Assembly (NCBI RefSeq): GCF_944324525.1
Contig: NZ_CALUWS010000005.1
Span: 1-64,000 of the forward strand
Length of the DNA stretch: 64,000 bases
Reading direction: 5' to 3'
From: an uncultured Desulfovibrio sp.
Lineage (GTDB): Bacteria > Desulfobacterota > Desulfovibrionia > Desulfovibrionales > Desulfovibrionaceae
Shown here: positions 33,012 through 42,626 of the stretch, piece after piece
Layout of the letters: every line of letters starts with the position of its first letter
Position numbering within the stretch: position 1 is the stretch's first letter
The notes under the pieces: model-generated
The model's database searches: none
What the model was told of the DNA's origin: nothing
Seen by the model: only the letters and a program-made list of their open reading frames with translations
Made by a program: the position numbers and the translations under genes

Positions 33012-33143
33012 CGAAAGCGTTTTCGGGCTGAAACGCTTTGCCTTTCCCACCAGATGACCTGTCGCGTCGCGAAAAAATGCGGCTTTTCCGCTTGTTTTCG
33101 GCCGGGCGGCGCTGGCCGCCGCCTCGCACGCTGTCTTTTTCAA
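33012..33143 (-). repeat. Family B dispersed repeat (copy B5)
   Basis: On the plus strand it reads AAACGCTTTGCCTTTCCC, GCGGCTTTTCCGC, GGCCGGGCGGCGC, GCCGCCTCGC and TTTTTCAAAGG, the family B module order in reverse. It forms a B-C composite with C1, as near 47.2 kb. Confidence 0.75.
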
Positions 33144-33233
33144 AGGCAATGTCTTTTACCTGCCCCCAGTAGCGCGCCCAGGCGCGAAACGGGAGATCTC
33201 CCGCCATGCGGACGGTTTGGGGCCCGCCGGAGC

Positions 33234-36065
33234 TCAGCGGCCAGGCGGCAGAGCGCGGGAGGCTTCGCCAAGGGACGCGCGTATGGTGTCGCAGCAGCGG
33301 CGGACGCCGTTCAAATCGAATTCGTTGACGGCCTGGAGCAGCTGGGCCAGCTGTTTCGCCAGGCAGGTGCCTCGGGCCCGCTCCAGCAGCTGGGAGGCGA
33401 GCGTTTCCGCCGTGCCCCAGTCCTTTTCCATGATATCGGGAAGGCCGGTCAGGGTGGCCGCCGCGGCGGAGCGGACACAGGGCGGGACCGGCGCGCAGCC
33501 CTGTTCCTGCAGGGGTTCCTCGCCGCCGCAGTACGCAAGGATGGCCTGACGGCTCTCGTCCAGCGCCTGCAGGAAATGGTGCGTCTTTTCCGCTTCGGGG
33601 GCCTGCCGCAGCAGGGTATTCTCCATGGCCGTGGCGTGGTCGGCAAAGCGGGCAAGCCCCAGATTGGTGGCGACGCCCCGCATGGCATGGATGAGCTGGA
33701 GCAGCTCCTCCAGCCGGTTATCCTGCAGCAGGCTGCGGATTTGTACCGTGCAGTCGGCATAGCGGTGGGCGAAGCGCTGCAGCAGGGAACGGTAAAGGCG
33801 TTCGTTGCCGGCCACGGCGGCAAGGCCATCCGAGGGACTGAGCAGGGGCAGGCTTTCGCCGCCGGAGGGGGCGTCGTTTTCGCTGCCGTCCGTCTCATGC
33901 GAGTCGCTGGGCGTCTCCGCTGTGGAAGGCAGGCCGCAGGGCAGCCATTTTTCCAGCGTTTCCCTCAATTTTGCGGGGTCGACCGGTTTGGTCAGGTAGT
34001 CGTTCATGCCGGCGGCCAGCCCGGCGATGTGCGAGCCGGAATCCGTGTGCGCGCTCAGGGCGATGATGGGCAGGCTTTGCGGCGAATGTCCGTTGCCGCG
34101 GATGCGGCGGGTGGTCTCCATGCCGTCCATCACGGGCATCTGCATGTCCGTGATGATCAGGTCCGGCTGCTGCGCTTCGGTCTGCTGGATGGCCTCCTCG
34201 CCATTGGCGGCAAGGCTGACCCGGCAGCCCATCTGGGTGATGAGTTCCTGCAGGATCTCGCGGTTGATCTCGTTGTCGTCCACCACAAGGATATGGGGGC
34301 AGGACTTGCGAGAGGCCGCGGCGGGCTCTTCATCAAGCATCTCGGCAGGATCCTGCGACTGATGCTCACGGACCAGGAGGCGGCAGAAGGCCGGATGGGG
34401 CGCGGCCTTTTCCAGAACGGGGAAGGAAAGGCTGAAATGGAGGCAGCTCCCTCCGGGCTGGGTTTCCAGCTCGAGCTGTCCGCCCAGCAGGCGTACCAGC
34501 TGATGCGCCAGGGCAAGGCCCATGCCGATGCCGGTCTCAGTGCGGGTAAGGGAACTGTCGCCCGAGGTCAGCGGCTCGAAGATGTGCTTGCGTGCCGGCT
34601 CGCTGAAGCCGGGGCCGTTGTCCGTGACGGCGAACTCCACCAGAGCGTGGTCAGGCGGGGAGGCATCCGCCGAGGCCGGCAGGAGGCGGGCGGACAGGAC
34701 GACGGTCCCCCGCTGGCTGTAGCGCAGGGCGTTGTCCAGCAGGCTTTCCAGCACCCGGCGCAGGCGCAGGGCATCGGTCAGTACCTGGACGGGCAGCTCG
34801 GGGGTCGCGTCCAGCGCCAGGCCAAGATGGCGCTGCCGGGCCACGGCGGCGAACGGACGGATGGTCCGCTCCAGCAGTTCCACGAGTTTTGCCGGCTGCT
34901 CGTCCGGGCGCTGCCTGTCGTCGGCCAGGCTGGAGAATTCGAGGATGCGGTCGATCATGGCGGTCAGGCGGCCGCCGGACTGCTGGATCTGCCGTACATA
35001 GCTCTGCTGCCGGGGCTGGAGCGGCGTCTTGAGCAGGAGGAAGCTCATGCCCAGAAGTTCGTTGATGGGCGTGCGCAGCTCGTGGCTCATGCGCCGCAGC
35101 AGATCCTCTCGTGCGGCCAGGGCCTGCCGGGAAAGGCGGGTGGCCTCCTCGGCCTCGCTGCGGGCGAGCTCCGCCTGCCGGCAGTTCTCGCGTGACTGCT
35201 TGTCCGCCATGTCCAGCGCGCGGATGCGGGCCTCGAGGTCGTCCTGCAGGCCGCAGAGGGCCCGAAAGATGTCGGAAAGCTCATCCCTGTGGGCCGGAAG
35301 AGGGCGGGGCGCCTTTTCTCCCCGGCGGGAGGCCAGCACATACTGGTGCATCTCGCGCAGGGGATTGATGAAGCGGCGTTCCCGCAGGCGCATGAACGTG
35401 AAGATCAGGATGCCGATAAGGGCAAGGGCCCCAGTGCAGGCCCAGGCCAGCATTTTGAGGCTGTGACGCAGCTCATCGGCGTGCAGGGTGATGTTGCGGC
35501 GCAGCAGGTGGCGGAAATCCCGGCACTGATCGATGATGATCTCGAACTGCCGCCGCATGTTGCGCGCCGCCAGGAAGTCCTGCATGGCCTGCCGGGAATC
35601 TTCGGGCATGACATGCGGACGCGCATGGGTCGGCATATCGCCCGCCGCCTGCCGGGCGGCTTCGCCTATCTGGTCGGAAAATTCCTTGTACAGCGTGACG
35701 GTGCTGGTCAGCAGCGTACGCGGCGTGGGGGCAAGGGGGAGTTTTTCCACCGTGGACGGCAGCTGCGGCAGATCCTGCGTGGGGTCCTCGCGGCGGGGCA
35801 GCGCGCCCTGATCCTGGAGCCGGATCTCTTCCAGCATGGCCAGCATGGTTCGGTTGCCCGTACGGCCAAACTCCCGCGCCAGCGCATACTTGGTGCGTGC
35901 GCGGTATTCGATGTGGCTGGAGATGTCGTAGGCCTGACCCACCTCGTCAAGACGGCTGCCCCTGTTGTAGAGGTCCATGCCAAGGATGAAGATGGAGGCG
36001 CAGAAAAGGGTCGTTACCGTCAGAAGGAGGATGTTCCAGCTGCGGGTGAGAGCGCGGATCGTCAT
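33234..36065 (-). CDS. Hybrid sensor histidine kinase with receiver and HPt domains
   Basis: The 943-residue membrane phosphorelay protein has spans at ~10-30 and ~207-228 around a ~175-residue periplasmic helical region. A HAMP-like and coiled-coil segment follows, then HisKA with phospho-His328 (MSHELRTPINE), HATPase (N445 in LDNALRYS, DNGPGFSEP, GIGMGLALA), a receiver with Asp640 (LIITDMQMPVMDG) and Lys693 (LTKPVD), and a C-terminal HPt with His793 (LIHAMRGVATNLG). The architecture resembles TorS/ArcB-type relays. No partner regulator is adjacent, and the signal is unknown. Confidence 0.93.
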   Translation of the reverse strand: MTIRALTRSWNILLLTVTTLFCASIFILGMDLYNRGSRLDEVGQAYDISSHIEYRARTKYALAREFGRTGNRTMLAMLEEIRLQDQGALPRREDPTQDLPQLPSTVEKLPLAPTPRTLLTSTVTLYKEFSDQIGEAARQAAGDMPTHARPHVMPEDSRQAMQDFLAARNMRRQFEIIIDQCRDFRHLLRRNITLHADELRHSLKMLAWACTGALALIGILIFTFMRLRERRFINPLREMHQYVLASRRGEKAPRPLPAHRDELSDIFRALCGLQDDLEARIRALDMADKQSRENCRQAELARSEAEEATRLSRQALAAREDLLRRMSHELRTPINELLGMSFLLLKTPLQPRQQSYVRQIQQSGGRLTAMIDRILEFSSLADDRQRPDEQPAKLVELLERTIRPFAAVARQRHLGLALDATPELPVQVLTDALRLRRVLESLLDNALRYSQRGTVVLSARLLPASADASPPDHALVEFAVTDNGPGFSEPARKHIFEPLTSGDSSLTRTETGIGMGLALAHQLVRLLGGQLELETQPGGSCLHFSLSFPVLEKAAPHPAFCRLLVREHQSQDPAEMLDEEPAAASRKSCPHILVVDDNEINREILQELITQMGCRVSLAANGEEAIQQTEAQQPDLIITDMQMPVMDGMETTRRIRGNGHSPQSLPIIALSAHTDSGSHIAGLAAGMNDYLTKPVDPAKLRETLEKWLPCGLPSTAETPSDSHETDGSENDAPSGGESLPLLSPSDGLAAVAGNERLYRSLLQRFAHRYADCTVQIRSLLQDNRLEELLQLIHAMRGVATNLGLARFADHATAMENTLLRQAPEAEKTHHFLQALDESRQAILAYCGGEEPLQEQGCAPVPPCVRSAAAATLTGLPDIMEKDWGTAETLASQLLERARGTCLAKQLAQLLQAVNEFDLNGVRRCCDTIRASLGEASRALPPGR

Positions 36066-36176
36066 GGGGCGTACACCATACTTGAAGTCAGCGGCAATGT
36101 AGCATAGGCTCCGGCGAAAATCATCCGTCCCCCTGCAGGCCCATTTTCGTCAACCCTTCCGCCCCTTCCGTCCGTC

Positions 36177-37076
36177 ATGCCGCTTCTGCAACGAATCTGG
36201 CCGCATCTTGCCCTGCTGCTGGCCATGTGCTTCTGGAGCACATCCTATCTGGCCATGCGCATCGCCCTGACCGCTCTTGACCCTCACAGTCTCATGCTGG
36301 GGCGCATGGCCGTGGCCACGCTGGTGCTGGTTCCGCTCTGGCCGCATCTCTGGAAGGCGCTTCGCCGCTACGGGAAATGGCGCTGGCTCCTGTTCATGGG
36401 ATTGTGCGAGCCGGGATGCTACTTCCTGTTGGAGACAAACGCCCTGCGCTTCACCACGGCCTCGCAGGCGGGCATGGTCATTGCCCTCATGCCGCTCTTC
36501 GTGGGTCTGCTGGCCTGGTTCGCCCTGCGTGAGCGCGTGGGCCTGCAGGGCTGGTGCGGCTTCGGCCTGGCCGTGGGCGGGGTGATCTGGCTGACGCTGG
36601 CGGCCGCGCCCCAGACGAGCGCCCCCAATCCCCTGCTGGGCAACATCCTTGAAGGGCTGGCCATCTTTTGCGGTTCCGTCTATACGGTGACGGCCCGCCA
36701 CCTTTCCTCCTGCTATTCCCCCTTGCAGATCACGGCCGTGCAGTCGCTGGTGGGGCTTGTCTTCTTCGGGGCGCTGCATGTGCTCGTGCCGCTGGAAGTG
36801 ACGCCGGTGCAGCTCGATATCGACCTGCCGTCCTGGGCCGCCTGGGCCGCGGTGCCCTATCTGGGCTGTGTGGTCTCGCTGGGGGGCTACGGCCTTTACA
36901 ATGTGGGCGTGCACCGTCTTTCGGCCGCGCAGGCCGCCGCCTACACCAATCTGATCCCGGTGCTGACGCTGCTGCTCGGCGTCTGGCTGCTGCGGGAGGT
37001 CTTTTTGCCTGCCCAGTACGCGGCCTCGGCGTTGATCATCGCCGGCGTGCTGCTCAGTCAATGGCGCAGGAGCTGA
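36177..37076 (+). CDS. EamA/DMT family transporter
   Basis: The 299-residue inner-membrane protein has ten predicted spans in two EamA halves: N-half (CFWSTSYLAMRIAL, TTASQAGMVIALMPLFV) and C-half (HRLSAAQAAAYTNLIPVLTL). Drug/metabolite transporters move diverse small metabolites; substrate unknown. The ribosome-binding site is poor at 36177. It diverges from the hybrid kinase gene. A second, distinct DMT gene lies at 47.3-48.2 kb. Confidence 0.88.
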   Translation: MPLLQRIWPHLALLLAMCFWSTSYLAMRIALTALDPHSLMLGRMAVATLVLVPLWPHLWKALRRYGKWRWLLFMGLCEPGCYFLLETNALRFTTASQAGMVIALMPLFVGLLAWFALRERVGLQGWCGFGLAVGGVIWLTLAAAPQTSAPNPLLGNILEGLAIFCGSVYTVTARHLSSCYSPLQITAVQSLVGLVFFGALHVLVPLEVTPVQLDIDLPSWAAWAAVPYLGCVVSLGGYGLYNVGVHRLSAAQAAAYTNLIPVLTLLLGVWLLREVFLPAQYAASALIIAGVLLSQWRRS

Positions 37077-37244
37077 CGTCCGTCGGCCGGCAGCAAGCCC
37101 CGGCGGCCTGCCCGCAGCGTGGCAGCCGTCCACAGCAGGGCGTGCCGGAAAAGGGAGAAATCCCCCGGCGGTCGTGATGAAGGCCCTCCAGGGGCGGGGC
37201 GCATCATTTTGCCCACGGCAAAGCAGGCTTTTCCCGTTGGGGCT

Positions 37245-37456
37245 GCCAATATGAATTTTTTAAACAACTCCGGTAGATACGGCAAGTAGGCTGGACACGC
37301 TCCGCTTGCCTTTGGGGGTGGGTCGTCTCGTTCTCCGCATCTTCCTTTGGTAAAAGCGCGCTGGGGAAGGGATGGGGGGCTTGGGGAGAAGGGAGCGACC
37401 GCAAGGCGGCCGCTCCCCTGCCCTCCAAAATAAGCAGAGAATCGTGTCAACAGGCC
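37245..37456 (+). repeat. Family A dispersed palindromic element (copy A4)
   Basis: An AT-rich left part is followed by CGCTTGCCTTTGGG, GGTAAAAGCGCGCTGGGG, a hairpin whose loop differs from the other copies (GGGAGCGACC/GGCCGCTCCC), and the end CGTGTCAACAGGCCCTA. The rest of the 380-bp gap (37077-37244) shows no recognisable signal. Confidence 0.8.
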
Positions 37457-38317
37457 CTAGCAGGGAAGTCCCTGTTCGCGGCGGCGGGCCTTGAGATCCT
37501 CCAGGATGTCCAGGGGGACGCGCAGGCCGCCGTACCCCGCGCCAAGACGGATGCGGGGCTTGTTGCGTCCGTGATAGTCGCTGCCGCCGCTCAGGCCCAG
37601 GCCCAGACGGCGGGCCAGATCCACGCAGGTGCGGATGTCGGCATCCGAATGCTCGCTGTGATAGGCTTCGATGGCGGTCAGGCCGCAGTCCTTCAGGCGC
37701 AGGACGAAGGCTTCCAGCCAGTCCGGCGGTAACGGCTTGAGGCAGGGATGGGCCAGACTGACCGTGGCCCCCAGCCCGGCCATGAGGCGCACGGCTTCTT
37801 CCGGCTCCAGCACTTCCTTGGGCAGATAGGCCCGGCCGCCGCTGCCCAGATATTCCCGGAAGGCGGTCTCCATATCCGGCACCGCCCCTTTTTTGACGAG
37901 CAGGGCGGCGATATGGGGCCGGCCGACGCTTTCCCCCTGCGCTTCGTGCAGGAGTTCATCCATGCTGATGTGGATGCCGAGCGCGGCGAGCTTTTCCAGG
38001 ATGAGCGCGTTACGGTTGTCGCGCTTGTGGCGCACGTCGGCCAGCCGGGCTTCCAGCGCGCCGGCCTCGCGGGGGAGCCAGAGACCGAGGATGTGCATTT
38101 CCCCGTGTTCCGTGCGGGTGGAGAGCTCGCAACCGCGTATGAATTCGATGTCGTGCTGTCGGGCAGCGTCCTCGGCTTCGTCGAGGCCGGAGATGGTGTC
38201 GTGGTCCGTCAGGGCTACGGCGGCCAGCCCGGCGGCCGCGGCGGCGGCGACCAGTTCCGCGGGACTGTCCGTGCCGTCCGAGGCCTGACTGTGGGTGTGA
38301 AGATCGATGAATTTCAT
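37457..38317 (-). CDS. PHP-domain metal-dependent phosphoesterase (TrpH/RNase AM type)
   Basis: This 286-residue hydrolase has the PHP motifs DLHTHSQASDGT, ALTDHDT, GCELST, SLAHP and GGSDYHG, which together form the trinuclear metal site. The closest described group is TrpH/YciV, a 5'-3' exonuclease acting on short RNAs and 3',5'-bisphosphates. The ATG at 38317 follows AAAAGGA. Its TAG stop coincides with the end of family A copy A4. It diverges from the UPF0434-yfcE-maf operon. Confidence 0.88.
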   Translation of the reverse strand: MKFIDLHTHSQASDGTDSPAELVAAAAAAGLAAVALTDHDTISGLDEAEDAARQHDIEFIRGCELSTRTEHGEMHILGLWLPREAGALEARLADVRHKRDNRNALILEKLAALGIHISMDELLHEAQGESVGRPHIAALLVKKGAVPDMETAFREYLGSGGRAYLPKEVLEPEEAVRLMAGLGATVSLAHPCLKPLPPDWLEAFVLRLKDCGLTAIEAYHSEHSDADIRTCVDLARRLGLGLSGGSDYHGRNKPRIRLGAGYGGLRVPLDILEDLKARRREQGLPC

Positions 38318-38379
38318 GTCGGGATCCTTTTCGACGCATTTCATCCGTTTTGCCGATAAATGGCAAGAGGCGCCGCCCC

Positions 38380-38408
38380 TTGAAGTGCGGGCGGTATGGG
38401 GCTATGTT
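38380..38408 (+). promoter_or_regulatory. Sigma-70 promoter of the UPF0434-phosphodiesterase-maf operon
   Basis: TTGAAG and TATGTT are 17 bp apart, ~40 bp before the first gene. A TTGCC/GGCAA inverted repeat at 38350-38366 lies just upstream. Confidence 0.6.
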
Positions 38409-38446
38409 CTGCCTCGATATTCCTGTTTCGGGAGGTTCTCTTACGC

Positions 38447-38650
38447 ATGCAGACCGAGGAACTTTTGCAGATACTGGCCTGTCCGCGCTGTCATGGCGAG
38501 CTGACGGCGGAAGGCCGGCCGGACGAACCGGCGGGTTTTTTTTGTGCCGCCTGCGCGGTGGTCTATCCCGTCCGGGACGGCATCCCCGTCATGCTGCTGG
38601 AAGAGGCCGTGCCGCTGGAGCGCTGGCGGGTCGAGCATCCCGCAGCCTGA
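38447..38650 (+). CDS. Trm112/UPF0434 family small zinc-ribbon-like protein
   Basis: The 67-residue protein has CPRC near the N-terminus and a second CAAC pair before VVYPVRDGIPVMLLEEA, the typical Trm112-like pattern. In bacteria these proteins are of uncertain role; in eukaryotes Trm112 activates methyltransferases. ATG 38447 follows GGGAGG at a rather long distance; a longer in-frame start at 38396 overlaps the promoter and was rejected. Confidence 0.85.
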   Translation: MQTEELLQILACPRCHGELTAEGRPDEPAGFFCAACAVVYPVRDGIPVMLLEEAVPLERWRVEHPAA

Positions 38651-38704
38651 CCGTGCCCGCACGCCGCATCCGCAGGCGTGACCGACCCTTTTTCAGGAGG
38701 TGCC

Positions 38705-39262
38705 ATGCGTCTTCTCATTGCTTCCGATCTGCACGGTTCGCTGGAAAGCCTGAATTTCCTGCGGGAGCGTGCCGAGGCCCTGCAGCCGGATTTGCTCGTG
38801 CTGTTGGGCGACCTTGTGTATCACGGGCCGCGCAATCCGCTGCCGTCGGGCTACGATACCCTCGGCGTGCTGGGTACCTTCGCCGCCGTGACGTGTCCGC
38901 TGCTGGCGGTGCGCGGCAATTGCGACGGCGAGGTGGACATGAACCTGCTGCCCTTCGCCACGGCGGAAAATGCCTGGCTGTCGGTGGACAACCTGCGCGT
39001 TTTCGCCTCCCACGGGCATCTGTTGCCTGACGTGCCGCCCATGCCCGCCCGCTTCCCGCAGGGGACGGTCTTTTTGCGGGGACATACGCATATCCCGCGC
39101 GGCGAGACGCGGGACGGCTACCATTTCTGGAATCCCGGTTCGCTCAGCCTGCCCAAGGGCGGCTCGCCCCGCAGTTATGCCGTGTATGAAGACGGCTGTT
39201 TCCGCGTGCTGGACATGCAGGGGCGGGAAGTGCTGCGCCATTGGCCGCGGCAGAACGATTGA
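38705..39262 (+). CDS. yfcE: YfcE-family metallophosphoesterase
   Basis: The 185-residue protein has metallophosphoesterase motifs SDLHGS, GDLVYHGPRN, RGNCDGE, ASHGH and GHTHIPR, and closes with NPGSLSLPKGG. YfcE hydrolyses phosphodiester model substrates; the biological substrate is not settled. ATG 38705 follows CAGGAGG. It is the second gene of a three-gene operon. Confidence 0.9.
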   Translation: MRLLIASDLHGSLESLNFLRERAEALQPDLLVLLGDLVYHGPRNPLPSGYDTLGVLGTFAAVTCPLLAVRGNCDGEVDMNLLPFATAENAWLSVDNLRVFASHGHLLPDVPPMPARFPQGTVFLRGHTHIPRGETRDGYHFWNPGSLSLPKGGSPRSYAVYEDGCFRVLDMQGREVLRHWPRQND

Positions 39263-39273
39263 GCGGGCGCGGC

Positions 39274-39930
39274 ATGACGGCTTCCGTAACGAAGTGGCCC
39301 CCGCTGTTCGCCCTGCCTGCCGGCTGGGATCTGGTGCTGGCCTCGCATTCGCCCCGGCGGCGGCAGTTCCTGGACGAGTGGGGGTTGACCTATCGGATCG
39401 TGACGGGCAGGGACGAAGAGCCCCGGCCCGCAGCGGGCGAGGTCCCGGCGGATTATGCCCGGCGGGCGGCCCGGGCCAAGGCGCTGGCCGCCGCGGCGGC
39501 GGACGGCCGGACGGCGGGCCCGCGCGTGCTGCTGGCGGCGGACACCATCGTGGCGCTGGACGGGGATATCCTCGGCAAGCCCGCCAGTCGGGAGCACGCG
39601 TTGTCCATGCTGCGCCGCCTTGCCGGTCAGACGCACGAGGTGATCAGCGCCGTCTGCCTGCTGGGGCCGCAGGGGGAGGAGATCCTGTTCCATGACGTGA
39701 GCCGCGTTGGCTTTGCGCCCTGGCCGGATGCCGTACTGGCGGCCTACGCCGCCACCGGCGAGCCGGACGACAAGGCCGGGGCCTATGCCATCCAGGGGCA
39801 GGGCGCTGTGCTGGTGGAACGTGTGACCGGCTCCTGGAGCACCGTGGTCGGGCTGCCGGTGAGCCGTCTGGCGCAGGAGATGCTGCGGCGCGGCTGGCTG
39901 GTGCCGGTACGGCGGGAAGCTGCGATCTGA
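39274..39930 (+). CDS. maf: Maf-family nucleoside triphosphate pyrophosphatase
   Basis: The 218-residue house-cleaning pyrophosphatase carries LASHSPRRRQFLDEWG, the ADTIVALDGDILGKP motif with the catalytic Asp, and DDKAGAYAIQGQGAVLV. Maf proteins hydrolyse non-canonical or pyrimidine NTPs. The ribosome-binding site is weak at 39274 (11 bp after yfcE), suggesting translational coupling. It ends the operon at a terminator. Confidence 0.92.
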   Translation: MTASVTKWPPLFALPAGWDLVLASHSPRRRQFLDEWGLTYRIVTGRDEEPRPAAGEVPADYARRAARAKALAAAAADGRTAGPRVLLAADTIVALDGDILGKPASREHALSMLRRLAGQTHEVISAVCLLGPQGEEILFHDVSRVGFAPWPDAVLAAYAATGEPDDKAGAYAIQGQGAVLVERVTGSWSTVVGLPVSRLAQEMLRRGWLVPVRREAAI

Positions 39931-39958
39931 CCGGGGGCCGGAGCGCCATACCGTCAAT

Positions 39959-39989
39959 GAAGGAGGGCCGTTGTCGCGGTCCTTTTTTT
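39959..39989 (+). terminator. Rho-independent terminator after maf
   Basis: AAGGA and CCG pair with CGG and TCCTT (bulged stem), followed by seven T residues. Confidence 0.6.
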
Positions 39990-40088
39990 GTCTCCGGCGT
40001 CTGGCGGATGGCAGGCGGACGGACGTTGTGCCGTACAGGAACAGGCTGCTTGCGCGAACAGTCAGCCGCCGGATGGGAAGAATAGGGA

Positions 40089-40104
40089 TTGTTTGTATAA
40101 ACAG
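40089..40104. promoter_or_regulatory. Inverted repeat upstream of acs
   Basis: TTGTTTGTATAAACAG has near-symmetric 6-bp arms and sits ~20 bp upstream of a candidate sigma-54 promoter, a plausible position for an activator or redox regulator. A second inverted repeat, ATTCC/GGAAT with an A6T7 core, lies at 40144-40168. The 39.99-40.38 kb gap otherwise shows only AT-rich sequence. Confidence 0.3.
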
Positions 40105-40121
40105 TTAATATTTTCATAGGG

Positions 40122-40138
40122 TTGGCGATGGCATTGCA
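40122..40138 (+). promoter_or_regulatory. Candidate sigma-54 promoter of acs
   Basis: TTGGCGATGGCATTGCA has TGGC and TTGC separated by 7 bp, the -24/-12 spacing of RpoN promoters. It lies ~245 bp upstream of the acs start. The match to TGGCAC is partial. A TTGACG at 40295 without a good -10 is the alternative. Confidence 0.45.
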
Positions 40139-40382
40139 GCGGCATTCCAAAAAATTTTTTTGCGGAATCTTGTGAAAAAAAGTTCTTGATGCCTGTGCCG
40201 TGCAGGCCTTTATCCGTCGTAAGAGGAGAGGGGAAAAAAAGCGCTTGTGCCAAAAGGCGCAACCATGATTGGAAGCACAAACAATTTCGGCCTCTTGACG
40301 CTCCCGAAAAATACTCCTAGGCCCATATCATCGGCGAGTGCCCGTGTCTTTCACTCTTAACCATGCAGGGAGTATCAAGGCC

Positions 40383-42458
40383 ATGTCTCAAGAACGCATC
40401 ACCACGCTGTTGACCGAAAGCCGTAGCTATCTTCCGCCGGAGCACGGCAAGTCAAGCGCATGGATTTGCGGCCAGGATGAAGCTGAGGCCATTTGCCGGA
40501 GAGCGCTTGAAGATCCCAACGACTTCTGGGGGGCGCGCGCCTCGCAGCTCATCCACTGGTACAAGCGATGGGACAAAGTGCTTGATGCGGACGAGGAAAA
40601 GCACAAGTACAGATGGTTCACCAATGCCAAGCTCAATGCGTCCTTCAACTGCATCGACCGCCATATCTATTCCGGCCGCCGCAACAAGGCCGCGCTCATC
40701 TGGCAGGGTGAAAAAGAAATGGACGTGCGCTGCTTCACCTACCAGATGCTGTACACGGAAGTCTGCCGGGTGGCCCATGCCCTGAGTTCTCTGCGGGTGC
40801 GCAAGGGCGACCGCGTGGCCCTGTACATGCCCATGATTCCCGAACTGGTCATCGCCATGCTGGCTTGCGCGCGCATCGGCGCGGTGCATACGGCCATCTT
40901 TTCCGGCTATGCCGAGGGCGGGGTGCGCAGCCGCATCCAGGGCGCCAAGGCCAAGGTGGTCATCACGGCCGACGGCGTCATTCGCGCGGGCAGCGTCAAG
41001 CCGCTCAAGAGCAATCTTGACCCCATTCTGGAAAAGTGCCCCTCGGTGGCTCATGTGGTGGTGGTCGGCCATGCCGGGCTGCAGGACGTGAAGATGATGC
41101 CCAACCGGGACATCTGGTGGCATGACCTCATCGAGGACTTCACGCTGGACGTGGACTTCCCCTGCGAGACCATGGACGCCAACGATCCGCTCTTCCTCCT
41201 GCACACCAGCGGCAGCACCGGCAAGCCCACGGGCATCATGCACTCCACGGGCGGGTATCTGACCTATGCGGCGCACACCACGCAGTGGATCTTCGACATG
41301 CGTGACGACGACGTGTACTGGTGCACCGCCGACATGGGCTGGATCACCGGCCACACTTACGGCGTGTACGGCCCGTTGGCCCTGGGCGCGACGACCATGA
41401 TGTTCGAGGGCGTGCCCAACTGGCCCAAGCCCGACCGCTACTGGCGCATCGTGGAAAAATTCCGCGTGAATATCCTCTATACCGCTCCCACGGTCATCCG
41501 CTCGCTCATGCGCATGGGCGAAGCCTGGCCGGAACGCTATGACCTGCGCACGCTGCGCGTGCTGGGGTCGGTCGGGGAGCCCATCAATCCCGAAGCCTGG
41601 CAGTGGTACCACAAGAACATCGGCGGCGGGGAGCTGCCCATCGTGGATACCTGGTGGCAGACGGAGACCGGCGGCGCCATGATCAGCCCGCTGCCCTACG
41701 CCACCAAGCTCAAGCCCGGTTCGGCCACCTTCCCCCTGCCCGGCATCGACGCCACGGTCATGGGCTCGACCGGGCGGGACGGCGACGATCTGACCGAAGG
41801 CCGCCGCTCGGGACATCTGGTCATCCGCAAGCCGTGGCCCGGCATGATGCTGGGCGTCTTCAACGACGAGGAGAAGTACCAGAGCTATTTCAGCCGCTTC
41901 GGCTGCTTTGACTCCGGCGACGGCGCGGAGATCGACGACGACGGCTATTTCTGGATCCTGGGCCGTATCGACGACTCCATCAACGTGTCCGGTCACCGGC
42001 TGTCCACGGCCGAGATCGAAGCCGTGCTCGCGGCCAGCCCCGATGTGGCGGAAGCCGCCGTGGTGCCCATGCCGCACGCCCTCAAGGGCGAAGCCATCTA
42101 TGCCTATGTGGTGGTGCGGGACGAAGTGCCGTGGAGCGACGACGTACGCAAGAAACTGCGGGATACCGTCCGCCGGGATATCGGCGCGCTGGCCTCGCCT
42201 GAATATATCCAGTTCGTGGAGGCCATGCCCAAGACCTGCTCCGGCAAGATCATCCGCCGCATGCTGCGCAAGATCGCGGGCAACGTCTATGATGATCTGG
42301 GCGATACCACCTCGCTGGCCCATCCCGAAGTGCTGGACGCCATCATCACCGGGCATCAGAACCTGCTGCTCGGGCAGCACGAAACGGCGTCCTCCGTGCC
42401 GGCTCCCGAGGACAAGGGCGCCGCGCCGCAGGACGAGTCCGGCAAGAAAGCAAGCTGA
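40383..42458 (+). CDS. acs: Acetyl-CoA synthetase
   Basis: The enzyme activates acetate to acetyl-CoA through acetyl-AMP. The 691-residue protein has the AMP-binding signature [20 protein letters not shown], the substrate-site [29 protein letters not shown] (the hinge) and the catalytic lysine in [15 protein letters not shown] 40383 was chosen because AAGG precedes it and MSQERI is a sensible N-terminus. It is monocistronic, with a strong terminator. The unusual upstream region suggests regulated expression. Confidence 0.96.
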   Translation: MSQERITTLLTESRSYLPPEHGKSSAWICGQDEAEAICRRALEDPNDFWGARASQLIHWYKRWDKVLDADEEKHKYRWFTNAKLNASFNCIDRHIYSGRRNKAALIWQGEKEMDVRCFTYQMLYTEVCRVAHALSSLRVRKGDRVALYMPMIPELVIAMLACARIGAVHTAIFSGYAEGGVRSRIQGAKAKVVITADGVIRAGSVKPLKSNLDPILEKCPSVAHVVVVGHAGLQDVKMMPNRDIWWHDLIEDFTLDVDFPCETMDANDPLFLLHTSGSTGKPTGIMHSTGGYLTYAAHTTQWIFDMRDDDVYWCTADMGWITGHTYGVYGPLALGATTMMFEGVPNWPKPDRYWRIVEKFRVNILYTAPTVIRSLMRMGEAWPERYDLRTLRVLGSVGEPINPEAWQWYHKNIGGGELPIVDTWWQTETGGAMISPLPYATKLKPGSATFPLPGIDATVMGSTGRDGDDLTEGRRSGHLVIRKPWPGMMLGVFNDEEKYQSYFSRFGCFDSGDGAEIDDDGYFWILGRIDDSINVSGHRLSTAEIEAVLAASPDVAEAAVVPMPHALKGEAIYAYVVVRDEVPWSDDVRKKLRDTVRRDIGALASPEYIQFVEAMPKTCSGKIIRRMLRKIAGNVYDDLGDTTSLAHPEVLDAIITGHQNLLLGQHETASSVPAPEDKGAAPQDESGKKAS

Positions 42459-42553
42459 CGCCGCCTCCCGGGCATGCCCGGCGCGCAGCGGTGACGATGG
42501 GCCAGTGACGCCAGCCGCTTTCCCGCAGGAAAGGGTCACGCCATCAACGCAGC

Positions 42554-42582
42554 GGGGGCTGCCTTCGGGCAGCCCCCTTTTG
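42554..42582 (+). terminator. Rho-independent terminator after acs
   Basis: GGGGGCTGCC pairs perfectly with GGCAGCCCCC around a TTCG tetraloop, followed by TTTT. Confidence 0.93.
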
Positions 42583-42626
42583 GTTCAGCCTGCGCGCTCA
42601 GGGGACGATCCTGACGTGCGGCCCGG

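Noticed and set aside
38350..38366. TTGCC/GGCAA inverted repeat as a shared operator with the one at 5600-5614
   Set aside because: The spacers differ (7 against 5 bp inside TTGCC/GGCAA) and the linked genes are unrelated; two short matches are not enough for a common regulator.
40452..42539. A ~695-codon minus-strand frame opposite acs
   Set aside because: The translation shows no family motifs, while acs on the plus strand is unmistakable. Similar long antisense frames opposite lepA and fezB were rejected for the same reason.
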